Source: Bettongia penicillata ogilbyi | Lineage: Eukaryota > Chordata > Mammalia > Diprotodontia > Potoroidae | NCBI GenBank assembly: GCA_023548195.1 | Contig: JAJHZJ010000220.1 | Span: 2,177,279-2,241,278, forward strand | Reading direction: 5' to 3' | DNA: 64,000 bases | Shown here: positions 12,666-24,553 of the stretch, in pieces | Layout of the letters: every line of letters begins with the position of its first letter | Numbering within the stretch: position 1 is the first letter of the stretch | Notes under the pieces: generated by a model | The model's input: the letters and a program-made list of their open reading frames with translations, nothing else | Told to the model about the DNA's origin: nothing | Database searches by the model: none | Translations under genes and position numbers: made by a program

Positions 12666-14325
12666 TGTGTTTTCTCCTCCATTTAACTTTCACTTACCAA
12701 TAATGAGCTTATTCTAGTGTCCATCCTATTTTCTTATTAACCCTGCCTCTGCTAGGGGAGAGTCTGAGAGAGGTGAAATCTCCTATCCATGTCTGATTGT
12801 TTAGGTGGCCATGTTAAATTGCCTTGAATTTTAAGTATTAAAAGGAAATGTGCATACATTTTTGTCTTTTATTTCTGCTTTTAAACCAAGATTTGACCTC
12901 TCTTGCCTGTCAAGCAAAGAGAAAGAACAAAGCAGTTGAATAGGGCATGAAGGAAAGCATAATTTAAGTTAATTTTTCCAAACTTCAACTAATTGTATGT
13001 AAGACGTTACTTCAAATATTATATAGAAATCAAGGAACTACCATTGCTAGGAATGAGATCATGAACCTTAACTTTTTTTGCCACTCATTTATTTTCATAA
13101 TTTCTTGAATAAAAGTAAAGATAACTAAAGGGAGGTTTGTCTATCCTGGGTATTTTTTTTTTTGCATTTTATTTACATAAACCCCACAATTAACGGTGAC
13201 ACTGGTTCTTTCCTTCATTGAACACACCCACTTGTTCACAAGAGGGAGAGGCATAAACTAAAAATAGTTTTCCCAGTGTTGTACTGCTTAGCCTTGTATT
13301 TATGCAATGGTACTTGTAATATGAATTTTAATATTTCAGTAAGATATATTTCTATGCCATTAAAAGCTAGATTGTTTTATTTGCAATAAAATCATTCAGG
13401 AGGGAAAATGTATTTTCTGAAACCAGGAAATGAAGCTTGTACATGATTAAAGTCACAGAATGGTGATAATTCACATTGTATGTGCTTGTGCACACACAAG
13501 CGCATTACTCAAGCTGAGATACGAAAGGAACTACATGTCACAGGGTTCTTTTAATGAATCTAACTTTTTTCTTCTTCCAACATACTCTACATTTGCCAAA
13601 GATGCAGTGTTTTTCCCCGATGTACACTCAACAATCTAAACAAATATTCTTGGCTGTAATTTCAAAGATGTTCACATCTTTTTTTCTAAGACTTATTATA
13701 AGTAATTGGTATATATCCTCAACAGTTAAATTCTCCTAATATTTTTTACCAATTGGGAAGAATTCCATTCTGAGTTAGTGGATAAAAAGCATGTATGGCC
13801 TTTGCATATATAAATCCTACCTGCTATCTGATCCCCCTAAGTAATGTGAAAAGCCAGAAGGGTCTATTGTCAAGGTGTGCTTCCATATGAGTACTTCCCT
13901 CTGATAACTAGGGTAGACATATAAATCTAGTTCCTAGCTTATTAGCAGAGATAGAATTAGAGTTCTGATTCTCACCATAACTGAGCCATCTGTATACTGC
14001 TTCCTTGGCTTCAGCTGTGGTTCTAGTTTCATTCTCTGGACTTTCCTCTTCAGCAGCCTGATGCTACCAAATAACCTATTTGCCCTTCAGAAAGATTTCC
14101 TTGTTGTGATACAGCATTTGGTTTAGTACATTCCTTCCTTAAATCCTTCAGTTGTGACTTGGCTAAGTACCAAAACATATACTAGCAAAGTTAATCCTGT
14201 AAAATAAATCCTTCCAAACCAACTTTTAATGAAAATATGTTTCAAATTAATGCATCTTTTATACAAATGACTATAACTGTTGCTCTAGTTTTTATCAGAT
14301 TAAGTGTTCTTCCTGTAGACTTGCT
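12666..14325. other. Unassigned AT-rich non-coding sequence
   Basis: No gene, RNA gene or named repeat is recognised. The 61-codon frame at 13,554-13,739 is not distinguishable from chance. Confidence 0.45.
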
Positions 14326-14329
14326 AGAA

Positions 14330-14500
14330 GCATTCATTTGCCTTGTGATGTTTTCTTCAATTTTTCACTTGACTACAGAATATTCAAGACTTTCCATAAA
14401 CTAGACCCAACCTGCCTTTCTAGCTTTATCTCCCTCCATGACCCATATAACGGACTTTATTTATGCATTACTCTACTTTAAACAAACTTCTAACTCAAGA
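14330..14500 (+). repeat. L2 LINE fragment
   Basis: The segment 'ctttccataaactagacccaacctgcctttctagc' (14,391-14,425) follows the end-of-ORF part of L2 closely. Its flanks are too decayed to place exactly. Confidence 0.5.
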
Positions 14501-14579
14501 TTCATAAGAGAGACTGCATTGTTTGCTGTCTATATGTCTCTGTGACGTTCTCGAAAATAAGTAAAAAACCAAAACCACT

Positions 14580-14810
14580 GACTCTACATGCTACATCAGG
14601 TGCTTTACTAAGCAGTGGTGATACAAAGAGATATGAAACATGAACTCTTTCCCTAAAAGGCAAATTAGAATCTAGTTGGAAAACTGAGCTTATCTGCAAT
14701 GTGACAATAATACAAAATGATAGCATATGTTAAATGCCAAAGGATAGAATTCAATTTAACATTTATTAAGCACCTTTTGTGTGTAACGCATGAGGAAGAT
14801 GAGCTTATCA
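14580..14810 (-). repeat. L2/MIR 3'-end fragments, antisense
   Basis: Two pieces of the shared L2/MIR tail are seen. One is 'aggtgctttactaagcagtggtgatacaaag' near 14,600 and the other is 'aacatttattaagcacctttt' near 14,758. Both read as the reverse complement of the tail. Confidence 0.45.
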
Positions 14811-14814
14811 GAAA

Positions 14815-14960
14815 TGTCAGCATTGAGTTCAAGCCCTACATCTGTTATCTACTGGCTATGTGATTGTGGACTTGTAAGTGTCTGCTTTAACCTCATAATG
14901 TCCCAAGAAACTCTCTGAGACTATAAGTTGTTTCACAGCTGCTGATACACATTGTTAGAA
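14815..14960 (+). repeat. MIR-like SINE, degraded
   Basis: 'ctactggctatgtgattgtgg' near 14,849 resembles the MIR core. The rest is weakly matched. Confidence 0.35.
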
Positions 14961-15084
14961 GAAGCTTTCTCACCCCAAATTGCCTTATTCACTCAGGTCT
15001 ACTGTTTCCCAAATCCCAAATAGACATTTGGTGTGATACATCCTGCACACTTTGCATTCAAAGGATTAAAATGTCAGCACCTTG

Positions 15085-15330
15085 ACATGTAGAATTCCTA
15101 AAAGCCAGAAATGTAGGTTGAACATAAATTATAAGAGGACCTTGAATGTCAGGATCAGTAATTTATATTTTCTGTTGTGGGTAATGAGAAACCATCTGAG
15201 TAGAGGAAAGAGCTATAGCAACTGTAGAAGTATAGAGAAAAAGAAAGAAGAAAAAGCAATAGCATCATTAGAGTTCCAAAGGAAAGCAAAACGTTTATAC
15301 AAGTGTAGAGAGAGGTGAAGGGAAAACATT
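15085..15330 (-). repeat. Possible L2 3' UTR fragment, antisense
   Basis: 'accttgaatgtcaggatcagtaatttatattttctg' (15,139-15,174) resembles the reverse complement of the L2 segment that is also seen at 55,165-55,260. The 78-codon frame across it (15,082-15,318) is a repeat artefact. Confidence 0.35.
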
Positions 15331-16485
15331 CTGGAAAGAGAAAATATAGATGAAAGGTAAGAAGACATGATCAGCTTGAAGGATCAATAAGAAGAGAATC
15401 TTTCCTTAAGCTAATAGTCCAAGATGAGCTAAGGCTCATTATAGTGAAGTGAACGTAGGTAGTGGACAGATTATAAACAAAGAGAACCTCTATGTCAAGG
15501 CCCAGCTTCAATCTCCTCTCTCCTTTTAGTATAACAACGAAAAAAGTGAAAAAAAAAACATCCCCCCCAAAATAAAAAGAATTCTGGTATATACCTTCAG
15601 CTCATTAGTGAGGAAACTCAGTTCCTTTCTCTTCTTTCACCTGCATGCATAGCAGTGCATAAGGAAAAGTGATGCTCAGAAAGATCAGCTTCCCCAATGA
15701 GCAAAGAAAGTATAAGTGATGTTTAGCCAAGAAGACTTAAAAAAGAAAAAAAAAATAAAGTGGAAATGAAACATTTTGTTAATGTTTGAAACAAAAAAGG
15801 GTAACAAACAAGAAAATTTTCTCCTTGAACTTTTGTTTATCAGAAAATTTAATTAACCAGACAAGCCCACTCACAAAGTATTGCTTGAATTACAGTTTGA
15901 CTGTATTGGATTTACCCATCACAAGTAGATGGATGTTTAAGGTTCTGGACAATAATGCTTTCCTTTTCTTTCTCCTTTGCCTCCACTTAATTCCATTTAA
16001 CTATCTTATATACAGTCTGAAATGAGGCTGGGGATTTTCTTTATTCCTTTCTAAAACACAGGAATAGATCAAGAATGATTTTCAACATCTGTGTCATCTT
16101 TAACAAAGCCATCTTAAGTGTTAATAGCATTGCTCTCACTGGGTTTCTTCTTTTCCTCTCTTCATTACATTTTCTCTTCTGTAATTTGTATAAACCTCCT
16201 ATCTTGTGGGGCTGAAAAACAAGTTATCAACTTGGATCTGTTTAATCTCCCTAATGCAATATCATGTGCCAAATACAAAATAGAGGTTAAGACCCTCTGA
16301 AAGTACTTCAAAGAGGGATGTTTCAAAATCATAAAAACTCATAATGTGTTCTCCATAGGTATTTAAATTAAGTATTAATAAAGTATTTTTATGTATCCAT
16401 CATTAGATGATAATTTCTACACAAAACTTTCCTCAAACTAATCAGCTCTTCCATTTACCAATGTGCAGGTCATCCTGGGCTTATC
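15331..16485. other. Unassigned non-coding sequence
   Basis: No gene or named repeat is recognised. Short A-runs lie at about 15,549-15,558 and 15,746-15,755, and a C-run at about 15,562-15,568. Confidence 0.4.
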
Positions 16486-16489
16486 AAAA

Positions 16490-16690
16490 ATCTTCCAGTT
16501 GAAACATACTTTGTAGATAATTTACAAGTGTCTTATTTTAGAGATAAGGATATTCATGTCCAGAGAAGTAAAGTGATTTGTCCAAGATCATACAGGTAGT
16601 AAATTGGAGAGACAAAATTTGAATTCATGTTCTTTGACTCTAAATTCAGTGTTCCTTCCAATGCAATATGCCATTATTCCAGTTTCTTCC
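16490..16690 (-). repeat. MIR3-type SINE, antisense
   Basis: The order 'gagataaggatattcatgtccagagaagtaaagtgatttgtccaag', 'catacaggtagtaaattgg' and 'aattcatgttctttgactc' is the reverse complement of MIR3. Confidence 0.65.
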
Positions 16691-17265
16691 ATGATTTAGT
16701 TATCTGGATAAATGCTTTTCTCTTCATTTTGTCTCCTTCCTTAATTTTGGGGAACTCAATAATTTACGTGGAAGAGCATTGACTTCCATCCACATAGTTC
16801 TTTGACTTGCATTACCAAACAGCTTTTTTCTCCACCTCCTATCAAATACAAATTGGTAGTGTGACACTTTAAACCACATGAACCAGACAAAGAAGTACAC
16901 TCCTTCCAGTATCTCAAATGGTGAAATTTCACTCTCATCAGTCTTCTATTTCCCCCATTTTCTAAGTCCCATAAAATTGAATTTTCACTTACATCAGGAC
17001 CTCAGATCCTTTAAACTCTCTATATTGTCCCAGACCATACTCTCCACTTTTCTTTCATTGTTTCTATAAACAACATTCACCCTCTGCTCTTCTTGGACAA
17101 GTTACTAACCGTTGCCCTATATTTTATTATTTCATCTCCTGCCATATTTGTCATTTGCCTTACTGCTACTTGGAAATCTAGTTATGCTGATTTTTAAAAA
17201 AATCTCATTCTTCACAGTACATAATTAACTCCCCTACCCATAATCCCTTATCCACTCACACCCCC
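16691..17265. other. Unassigned pyrimidine-rich non-coding sequence
   Basis: The + strand is pyrimidine-rich and may include decayed L2 material, but no segment can be placed with confidence. Confidence 0.35.
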
Positions 17266-17269
17266 AACA

Positions 17270-17455
17270 AAGCTCCATTAAGATTACTTCACTAAACTTA
17301 AAATCATTCTGTAGAAATTCCATCAATTTAACTCTTTTGAGCTCCTTCAGGGCAGAAATTGTCTTTTGCCTCCTTTTTTGTATCCTCAGAATTTAGCATC
17401 ATGCCTAATACATGTAATAAGCAGGTGTTTAATAAATATGTGTGGAATGACTACT
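17270..17455 (+). repeat. L2 LINE 3' end
   Basis: 'gagctccttcagggcagaaattgtcttttgcc' (17,339-17,370) is followed by the short tail 'caggtgtttaataaatatgtgtggaatga' near 17,422. This is the characteristic L2 3' UTR end. Confidence 0.65.
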
Positions 17456-17639
17456 TTACTCATGAGCTCTACTGACTATTATCACCTGATTTATCTTAGA
17501 CCAAGGTAAATCTAAACTCTCTATAAAGTTAGTTTCTTTTCTATTATTCTTGGTCTAACATCTCGTGCCTCTTCTAGGACATGGATATGTCAAGTATTCT
17601 TTTTTCATTTATTTTTAATGTCTTTTCACTCCATATCAT

Positions 17640-17819
17640 CTATCTACAAACATTCTTCCAAGTCTTAAAAAAATTATGTTCCTTTTCCATCTACTTCACT
17701 GAACTACTATCCAATCTCCCTCTTTTCTTTAACCACAAAATTTCTTCAAAAATATTTACACTCAATCTATCAATTCCTCATAAAGCACTCTCACCTTAAC
17801 CTTTTATACTTTAGAGAAA
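17640..17819 (+). repeat. L2 LINE, left part of a split copy
   Basis: The text 'ctatccaatctccctcttttctttaaccacaaaatttcttcaaaaa' (17,707-17,752) follows the L2 ORF just before the conserved reverse-transcriptase block. The copy resumes at about 21,402 beyond an L1 insertion. About 80 bases of L2 appear to be missing at the junction, which would be a target deletion, but this is inferred from a remembered consensus. Confidence 0.5.
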
Positions 17820-18715
17820 TTATTTTATATTAAATATTTTATTTTCAGTTTCCAGCACTCACTTCCATAAGTTTTAAATTTTTCCCTCCTCCCTTCCCAA
17901 GATAGGATGTAATACAATATGTGCTCCACACATACATTCATACATTTCTACTAAACACATTTGATATTAGTCATGTTGCACAGAAGAAATATAATGAATA
18001 GGAGAAACCATGAGAAAGAAAACAAAATAAGAGAGAAAAGAGTTTGCTTCAGTCTGATTCCAGCTCCATAGTTCTGTCTCTGGATGTGGATGGCATTTTC
18101 TATCATTGGAACAGATTTAGGTCTTTGCATTACTGAGAAGGGCTAAATATATCAAAAACCAGTCCTTGTACACAGTGGCTGTTACTGTGTACAGTGTTCT
18201 CCTAGTTCTCCTCACTTCGCTCAGTATCAGTTTATATAAGTCTTTCTAGGTTTTCCTGAAGTCTGCCTGCTCATCATTTCTTATAATACAATAGTATTCC
18301 ATTATATTCGTATACCACAACTTCTTCAACCATTCCCCAATTGGTGGGCATCCCTCAATTTCCAGTTTTCAGCCACCACAGAAAAGCTGCTATAAATATT
18401 TTTGTACGTGTGGGTCCCTTTCCCCATTTTATGATCTCTTTGGGGTACAGTCCAAGAAGTTATATTGCTGGGTCAAGTGGTATGCGCATTTTTATAGCCT
18501 CTTAGGCATAATTCCAAATTGCTCTCCAGAATGGTTGGAGCAGCTCACAACTCCACCAACAATGCCTTAGTGTTCTAACTTTCCCACTTCTCCAACATTT
18601 ATCACTTTTCTGCTTAATCCTGTTAGCCAATCTGATAGTTGTGATGTGGAACATCAGAGTTGTTTTGATTTGCATCTCTGTGATCAATGGTTATAGTTTA
18701 ATTTCTATACTACTG
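17820..18715 (-). mobile_element. L1 LINE 3' part, inverted arm of a twin-primed insertion
   Basis: This is the L1 3' UTR and the end of ORF2 in antisense. The 3' UTR start is at the left (T/A-rich 17,820-17,850, with no clean poly-T). The order then runs through the 'ttgtacacagtggctgttactgtgtacagtgttctcc' region (18,167-18,204) to the end of ORF2 at the right. The minus frame 18,502-18,687 contains the RTLRHCWWSCELLQPFW motif typical of the L1 ORF2 C-terminus. The right end stops in ORF2 near 'caaatcaaaacaactctg' read on the minus strand. It abuts the 5' end of a sense L1 at 18,731. Confidence 0.85.
18502..18687 (-). pseudogene. L1 ORF2 C-terminal fragment
   Basis: A 61-codon frame keeps two features of the ORF2p C-terminal Cys-rich region: MQIKTTL near its start and HCWWSCELLQPFW near its end. 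ORF2p is the endonuclease/reverse transcriptase of L1. Only the last part of the protein is represented and the frame has no native start, so it is not functional. Confidence 0.75.
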
Positions 18716-18730
18716 AAACAATTCTCTTGT

Positions 18731-21400
18731 GGAACAAGATTGTGGGGAGGAGGTAGCAACTCAGATGAAATCTTTCAACATTCCCCTTCAACCTATTTTA
18801 AATTCATGCCTCAAACTGATTCTGGGGTGGTAGAGTCAATAAAAAGTTAAGAGTGAGATAATTTTCCAGTTCAAGACACCTATAGCAATGTCAGAAGCAG
18901 GGCCTTAGAAACAGTATTCTCAGCCCATAGATGAACAGAATTCTCAGCCCATAGATGATAAGGGGGGGTCAGAACACTGGTCCAAAAGAGATTATGGGAA
19001 ATAATTTGTTGGCACTAGCTACACATGCCTTTGACTTGCCCAAATGCAGTTCTGAATCATAGAGTCAAGATAAATAGGAGTACTAGCACTTGTGGCCCAA
19101 GGGAAGCAGGGACTCTGGCCACAGTTCCAGGATGGAGAATAGTTCTCATGGTCACTGGCAATGGAGGAGGAAAACTGGTCTCAGTTCCAAGGAGGAAAGG
19201 ATCATTGGCACTTGTGGCTACAGGAGAGCAAAGACCTGGTCACAGTTCCAGAGAAAAGAGGAGCACAAGTACTTTGGACTGCAGGGGAACAAGTGCCCTT
19301 CCTGGGTAAAGACCAAAACACAGGCTGGAACAGTGACCACCCCTCTCCACCTTAAAAGCAAGAAAATCTTACAGATTCCCAGAACTTGCTCTGAAGACAG
19401 TAAGACAAAAAAAAGCTTGAGGTTTGAGATAATGCCCCCTTTGTTCCAGTAGCAGAGTCAACTTTAACATGAAACTAAAAGATAATAAATTGGGTGGAAA
19501 AATAAGCAAGTAACAAAAAATAACCTGACCATAAAAATCTACACGATTGAGCCTCACTCTTATTGAACTTTGCTCAAGGAGGTAATAAAATAAACGCACG
19601 TGAGTTTATAAATCCATTTTACCCAACAAGGAAGCTGGAGGGGAAGGTTGCTGATGGAAGGTGGGAGGTGGGGGGAGGAGGTAGTGAATTAAAGGATACA
19701 GTGGTCTAAAGTAAAAGATACTTGAAAAAAAGAGAGTAAGAATAGAAAGATAAACAGGGAGGAAAATAAGATGGAAGGAAATACACAGTAATCTAAATTG
19801 TGAATGTGAAGGGGATGAACTCATGCATAAAATGATAGCAGATAACAAAATAAATTAAAAACCAGATTCTAACACATTTGAAACAGAGAGACACATAGAG
19901 AATAGAATTAAGGGTCCAGAGCAGAACCAATCATGCTTAAGCTGAGATTAAAAAATAAAAATAAAAGAAGGGGTAGCAATCATGAGATCAGACAAAGCAA
20001 AAAAAAAAAACAAAAACAAAACGAAAAAAAGGCAAATGAAATAAGAAAACTACTTAAACAATGCTAAAAGGTACCATAGACAATGAAGTTATGTCAGGGT
20101 TAAATAGATATGCACCAAAATGGCATAGTATTCAAATCTTAAAGGAAAAGTTAAGTGAATTATAGAAAGAAATAAAAATAATGTTCTAGCAGGGCGTATC
20201 AACTTCCCTTTCTCAAAACTAGATAAATTTAAACACTAAATAAATAAGAAAGTAAGTTAAGGAGATACATAGAATTTTAGAAAAGTTAAGATATGATGGA
20301 CCTATGGAGAAAACTGAATGGGAATAGAAAGGAATATGCCTTTTTCTCAGCTATATATAGAATCTTCACAAAAAAAAAACAAAAAACAAAACAGACCATG
20401 CATTAGGGTAAAAAAAGATTACAACCAGAAGCATAAATAGTAGATTATACTTTTCAGAACATAATGTAATAAAATTACATTTAATAAAGAGCTGTAAAAA
20501 GAGAGATTAAAAATTAATTTAAAACTATGGAATTTAATTCTAAAAAAAGTCAAAATGAGTCATACAAAATAAAAATTCATTAAAGAGAATGACAGCAATA
20601 AGACAATATACAAAATTTTATGGGATGTAGTTAAAGTTGTACTTTGGATAAAATGTATATCTATGAACACAAAACAGTAAAAAAGAAAAAGAGAAAAATC
20701 AGTTACTTGGGCATTCAGTTAAAAAGAAAGTTTCAGGATATGAAATTAACTCACAATGTAACATAAATGAGAACTCTACCTCAATTAGTTTATTCATGTA
20801 GTACTGATCAAACAAATAAAAATTATGCTGTCAAAAAAATTTCATAGGAAAGATAATAAGTCAACAATATCAAGGTAATCAATTTTGAAAATGTGAATGA
20901 AGGTGACCCAGTCATACCAGATCTCAAACTGTATTATAAAATAGTAATCATCAATAAATAGATTGGCCAATCAATGGAAGAGATTGAAGTACACAATATA
21001 CAGTACTAAAAATCCATAGTAATTCAATATTTGATAAACCCAAAGATTCAAGCTTTTGGAACAAAACTATTTGGCAACACTACCAGGAAACTGGAAAGTA
21101 CCTCAACTAAAACTATATACAAAACTTGATCTCAGATTGTATGCCAAGATAAAGTCAAAATGGGTACGTGATTTAGACATAAAGGTTGATATAAAAGTGA
21201 AATTAAGGAAGCATGGAAAACATTATCTGGCAGATCTATGCATAAGGGAAGAATTTATGACTAAACTAGAGATAATAAATGCAAATTGGATGATTTTTAT
21301 TACATTAAATTTTTGCACAAGCAAAACTAATGCAGCTAAAATTAGAAGGAAAACTAAAATTTGGGAGGGTAAATTTGCAATATATTTCTCTGATAAAAGT
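18731..21400 (+). mobile_element. L1 LINE 5' part (5' UTR, endonuclease, ORF2 C-terminal piece), lacking most of ORF1 and the RT core
   Basis: The left end 'acaagattgtggggaggaggtagcaac' matches the start of the marsupial L1 5' UTR. The 5' UTR runs to about 19,470. A stub of the ORF1 start ('gcaagtaacaaaaaataacctgacc' near 19,505) follows, and then the inter-ORF spacer appears at about 19,620, so most of ORF1 is gone. The endonuclease part of ORF2 begins near 19,775 and its linker ends near 20,760. The sequence then jumps to the region after the reverse transcriptase ('accagatctcaaactgtattataaaat' near 20,918) and continues to 21,400. In L1 coordinates the right end lies only about 150 bases before the start of the antisense arm at 17,820-18,715. 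One insertion with twin priming explains both pieces. Confidence 0.8.
18911..18958. repeat. Two tandem 24-bp units in the L1 5' UTR
   Basis: The units 18,911-18,934 and 18,935-18,958 are identical except for one base (acagtattctc versus acagaattctc). They are a local duplication within the L1 5' UTR. Confidence 0.9.
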
Positions 21401-21405
21401 CCCAT
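21056..21405 (+). pseudogene. L1 ORF2 fragment, region after the RT
   Basis: This is the longest open frame of the window (open to 21,616, 186 codons), but only its first part is L1. Its YAKIKSKWVRDLD and LNFCTSKTNAAKIRRK segments correspond to the L1 ORF2p region between the reverse transcriptase and the Cys-rich end. From about 21,402 the frame runs by chance into the flanking L2 DNA, giving a hydrophobic tail with no meaning. There is no native start and no catalytic domain. Confidence 0.75.
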
Positions 21406-22125
21406 TTCACCATATTCAATCGACTTGTTTCATTCTTACTACTCCTTGACCTATTTGCATTATTTGAAGACTGTAGGTCAGATCCTTTTTCTGTACATAC
21501 TCCTGCCACTTTTAGCACCTGTGATGTCAAGTTCCCTTAAATTTACTTTATGTTTTCAACTATTCTTGCTTTCTCTGATTTCACTATTTTTATTAGTGTT
21601 GTCCCTATTTATGTAGTCTCCTGAAGTAAAAACATTAGTATTGCTTTGTTACTTTCCTCTACCTCTCAAATCTTGATTTAAAAATTATGAAGACTAGGAG
21701 AAATGCTGCATGACTGTACACAGACATTCAAATTGGATTCTAATCCTCTTCCTGATAACCTTAAGCACAAGTTAACCAGTGCTCTATTCTTCACCTTTCT
21801 GTCTTCCCTTTGTACCTCAACAAGCTTATTCACTCCCACGGTTTTAATTGCCATATTTATGCATCTAAATCTCAAATCTGTATCTCCAGGATAGACTTCT
21901 CTCCTAAGTTCCATCTTTAACTGCCTATAGAATGTCTACCATTATATTCTTATGGCATTTAAAACTCAGCATAAGCCAAATATTATTGTCTCCCCTTTTC
22001 TCACTTGAAAAACAAACCTACTTCTGTCAATAGCACCATAGATCCCCAGGTTTCTCATCATCCAAACATTAGAAATTTTCTGTGCTCTCTTCTCCCTTAT
22101 TTCTTACATAATGATGTTCAAAATT
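21402..22125 (+). repeat. L2 LINE, right part of the split copy
   Basis: The segment resumes the L2 ORF interrupted at 17,819. 'ctccttgacctatttgcattatttgaa' (21,444-21,470) is a decayed form of the conserved DLSAAFDTVDH block. 'cacggttttaattgccatatttatgc' (21,837-21,862) is the decayed YADDSQ region, and 'ttaaaactcagcataagcc' (21,960-21,978) follows in order. The frame is broken throughout. Confidence 0.65.
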
Positions 22126-22169
22126 ATGGAGAATAAGAAGATACTGCAGGACTGAAGCAAGACAAATGT

Positions 22170-22870
22170 GTTTCAAAAAAAAGTGCACAGGGGTGGTTTG
22201 GAGGTGGGAAGAACTAGGATTTTAAGACCTAAAGACTGGACCTTAACTTTGATTTCTGTCAAAATTCTAAAATAATCCAATAGAAAGATAGCTTGTAAAC
22301 ACTGAAAAACAGAATCAGTAATCTCTTAGAGTAAACCTACATTAATCAGGAAGAGAAAACTTTTGACTGGCTTTGTCTATTTTTTAAAAGATTATTGCCC
22401 TGATATGTATTTGAATAAAAGTCTGTCATGTTATACTTACAGAAAAGTTTGGGGGGATGTAAGTTAGCTGATAGTACAGTTATGTGGATTTAGAAGTCAT
22501 TAAGTGATAAGGCCAAAAAAGTAAGGATAAATAAAATAATATGCTAAAGGGAAGTTACTAGTGGTCCACCCCAGGGACCTGTCATTAGCCCTTTGTTGTT
22601 GAACATTTAAAGAAAATATCAAATTTGACTTTGTGGAAATGAGAGGTCCACAACAATGGACATTGCACAAATTTTCAGATTTTTTCAATATATCAATAAG
22701 TTTTACTGCTTTTCTTTCTGTTTTCTATGGGAGGGGAAAGGGAAAGAATAGAAACATTTTGACTGTGAAAAAAGATAGCAACAAAAATGTATTTAAAAAT
22801 CAAACTTGGATCAAGTTATATATGCTTTACAAAATGCCAAGAGATATAGCTAATACACATCAGGTTTTCA
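22170..22870 (+). repeat. CR1-type LINE fragment
   Basis: 'ccaccccagggacctgtcattagccctttgttgttgaacatt' (22,566-22,607) is a decayed PQGSVLGPLLFNI block of a CR1/L3 reverse transcriptase in sense orientation. It is followed by text that would cover the active-site region. The surrounding sequence is compatible but too decayed to place exactly. Confidence 0.5.
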
Positions 22871-23239
22871 TATAAAAAAGGATATTAGTAACCATAATGT
22901 AAAAGTGTATTGTTTGTACTTGAACTTTAATACTTCTACTGATTTCTTCCTTTTATGTATTTGGAAACTCTATGAAGTAATGTAAACCACAACCTATCCT
23001 TGTGTTCTCAACTTGTTTAATTTTTACCTATGTATTTTGATAAATTCTTCATACACTCCCTGGAAACCTTCTAGATCTTTCAATATTTCAGGAAAATTGT
23101 ATGTAACCTCAAGGAAAATGGGAAAATGCATGCATAGTAAATGCAAATGTAGGTTAGAAAATATCAACACCTTGCGAACAAGATAAAACAAAAATCTTTT
23201 GTTAACAAAGTTCAAAAGATATCTTTAAGGATATGTAAT

Positions 23240-23465
23240 ATCCTTGGCTAAGGCATGGGTTGTGGAGTCAGAATGGGAGAAAAAACAGAAGGAAAGCCAT
23301 GTGATTGTCATGACCCATATGGCTTTGGAGGAGAAAGTGAAGCTTATGACTTTGCACACTTCCTCACTTAAATCCAATTCACTAGCATGTCATGGTATCA
23401 CCCACCTGATGTCATGGTCCTCTTTGAGAATGATAGTTAAACAGCAGCAGCAAGCAAACAAATTG
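23240..23465 (+). mobile_element. RTE-derived SINE
   Basis: The sequence shares the order 'ggctaaggcatgggttgtgga', 'ggctttggaggagaaagtgaagcttatgactttgcacac' and 'gatgtcatggtcctctttgagaatga' with the copies at 24,554 and 49,221. It ends in a CAGCAGCAGCAAGCAAACAA tail, the kind of non-poly-A 3' end expected for RTE-mobilised SINEs. The 110-codon frame over it (23,244-23,576) is a repeat artefact. Confidence 0.65.
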
Positions 23466-24550
23466 CAAAGGATCACTAGTGTGTGTCAAGCAACCCTGGC
23501 TTCAGAAGTTCTCCTGATTAGCCACCTGTTCTGCTGCTCTGTTGTCCGGTTCCCTTGGGAAACAGGGAAACCCTAACATATTTAATTGGTTAGTACAGTC
23601 ATTACAGAGCCAAGGTTCACAAAGTCCAACTCACAATCATCTGTACCCAATTGCTTCTCAGCATAGCATTACTCGGACAGTAATCTCAGGATCTGTAGGT
23701 ATATAGATATTCTTTATTGCTTTTCAATTTTCTACAATGCATTGTCCATAATACTGGAAAACACCTTTAGAGCCCATTTTTATTCCCTCCCTTATGCCAC
23801 TTTGTATTATTAATCAGAGATTCATTAAATAAAATATTCTCTTTGGCTACATATATCAAAGAAATCTTAAAAGATCTTAATATAGCACCTTGTTAGAGGA
23901 TAACCCATTAGGCTGCATTTTTATCTGTGCATTGTTTGTTGTCAAATAATAGTAGGCATTTGATAACTTTGTGTTCTCTACAACTGTGTGTGAAGGTCTC
24001 ATGTGCTGTAGAAAATCACATCTGTTAGCAAAAACTTATCAATTCTCGTATTTTCCTCAAGGATACAACAAATATTCTCATTAAAATTTAAACAGATAAT
24101 AAAATAGGAATATGAGTCAAAAGCTGTTATTATATTCTTGATGGACTCTGGGGGAGGTAATAATAAAATATGTGATCTTTTCCATTCTCTTAGAATGTTT
24201 ACTTCATTGTAATAACTTGAAAAGTAGTTTGTAAGGGCTCTTATAATTATGGTTCCAATGGAAACTTATTCTCTATATCTCCATCAGTTTATATTATACT
24301 TCTAGATAATGTCAAGTGACATTTCCATTTTCTTTACATAACATGTTTTGTAAACATGACAGATTGTAGAAGTTGTGGTTCCACTGTCTTTGATGATAAG
24401 AATAGGTCACTATGGAAATCCTGGCAAATATGGTTGCTCTTCACATTTTTTGGTTATCTTCCTGGTTCTGCTTATGAATGCTATTGTAATGTCTGGTTTA
24501 GTTGAACTTCATGTCAAATTTGGCATAGATGTTGCTTCTCTATAGTTTTT
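23466..24550. other. Unassigned AT-rich non-coding sequence
   Basis: No gene or named repeat is recognised in this stretch. Confidence 0.4.
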
Positions 24551-24553
24551 TAT

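Noticed and set aside
19090..19452. Overlapping + strand frames of 64-120 codons
   Set aside because: They fall in the less AT-rich L1 5' UTR, where stops are rarer, and resemble no protein.
21406..21616. Membrane protein tail of the 186-codon frame
   Set aside because: This part is L2 DNA read in a chance frame beyond the L1 boundary; the hydrophobic run has no relation to either ORF.
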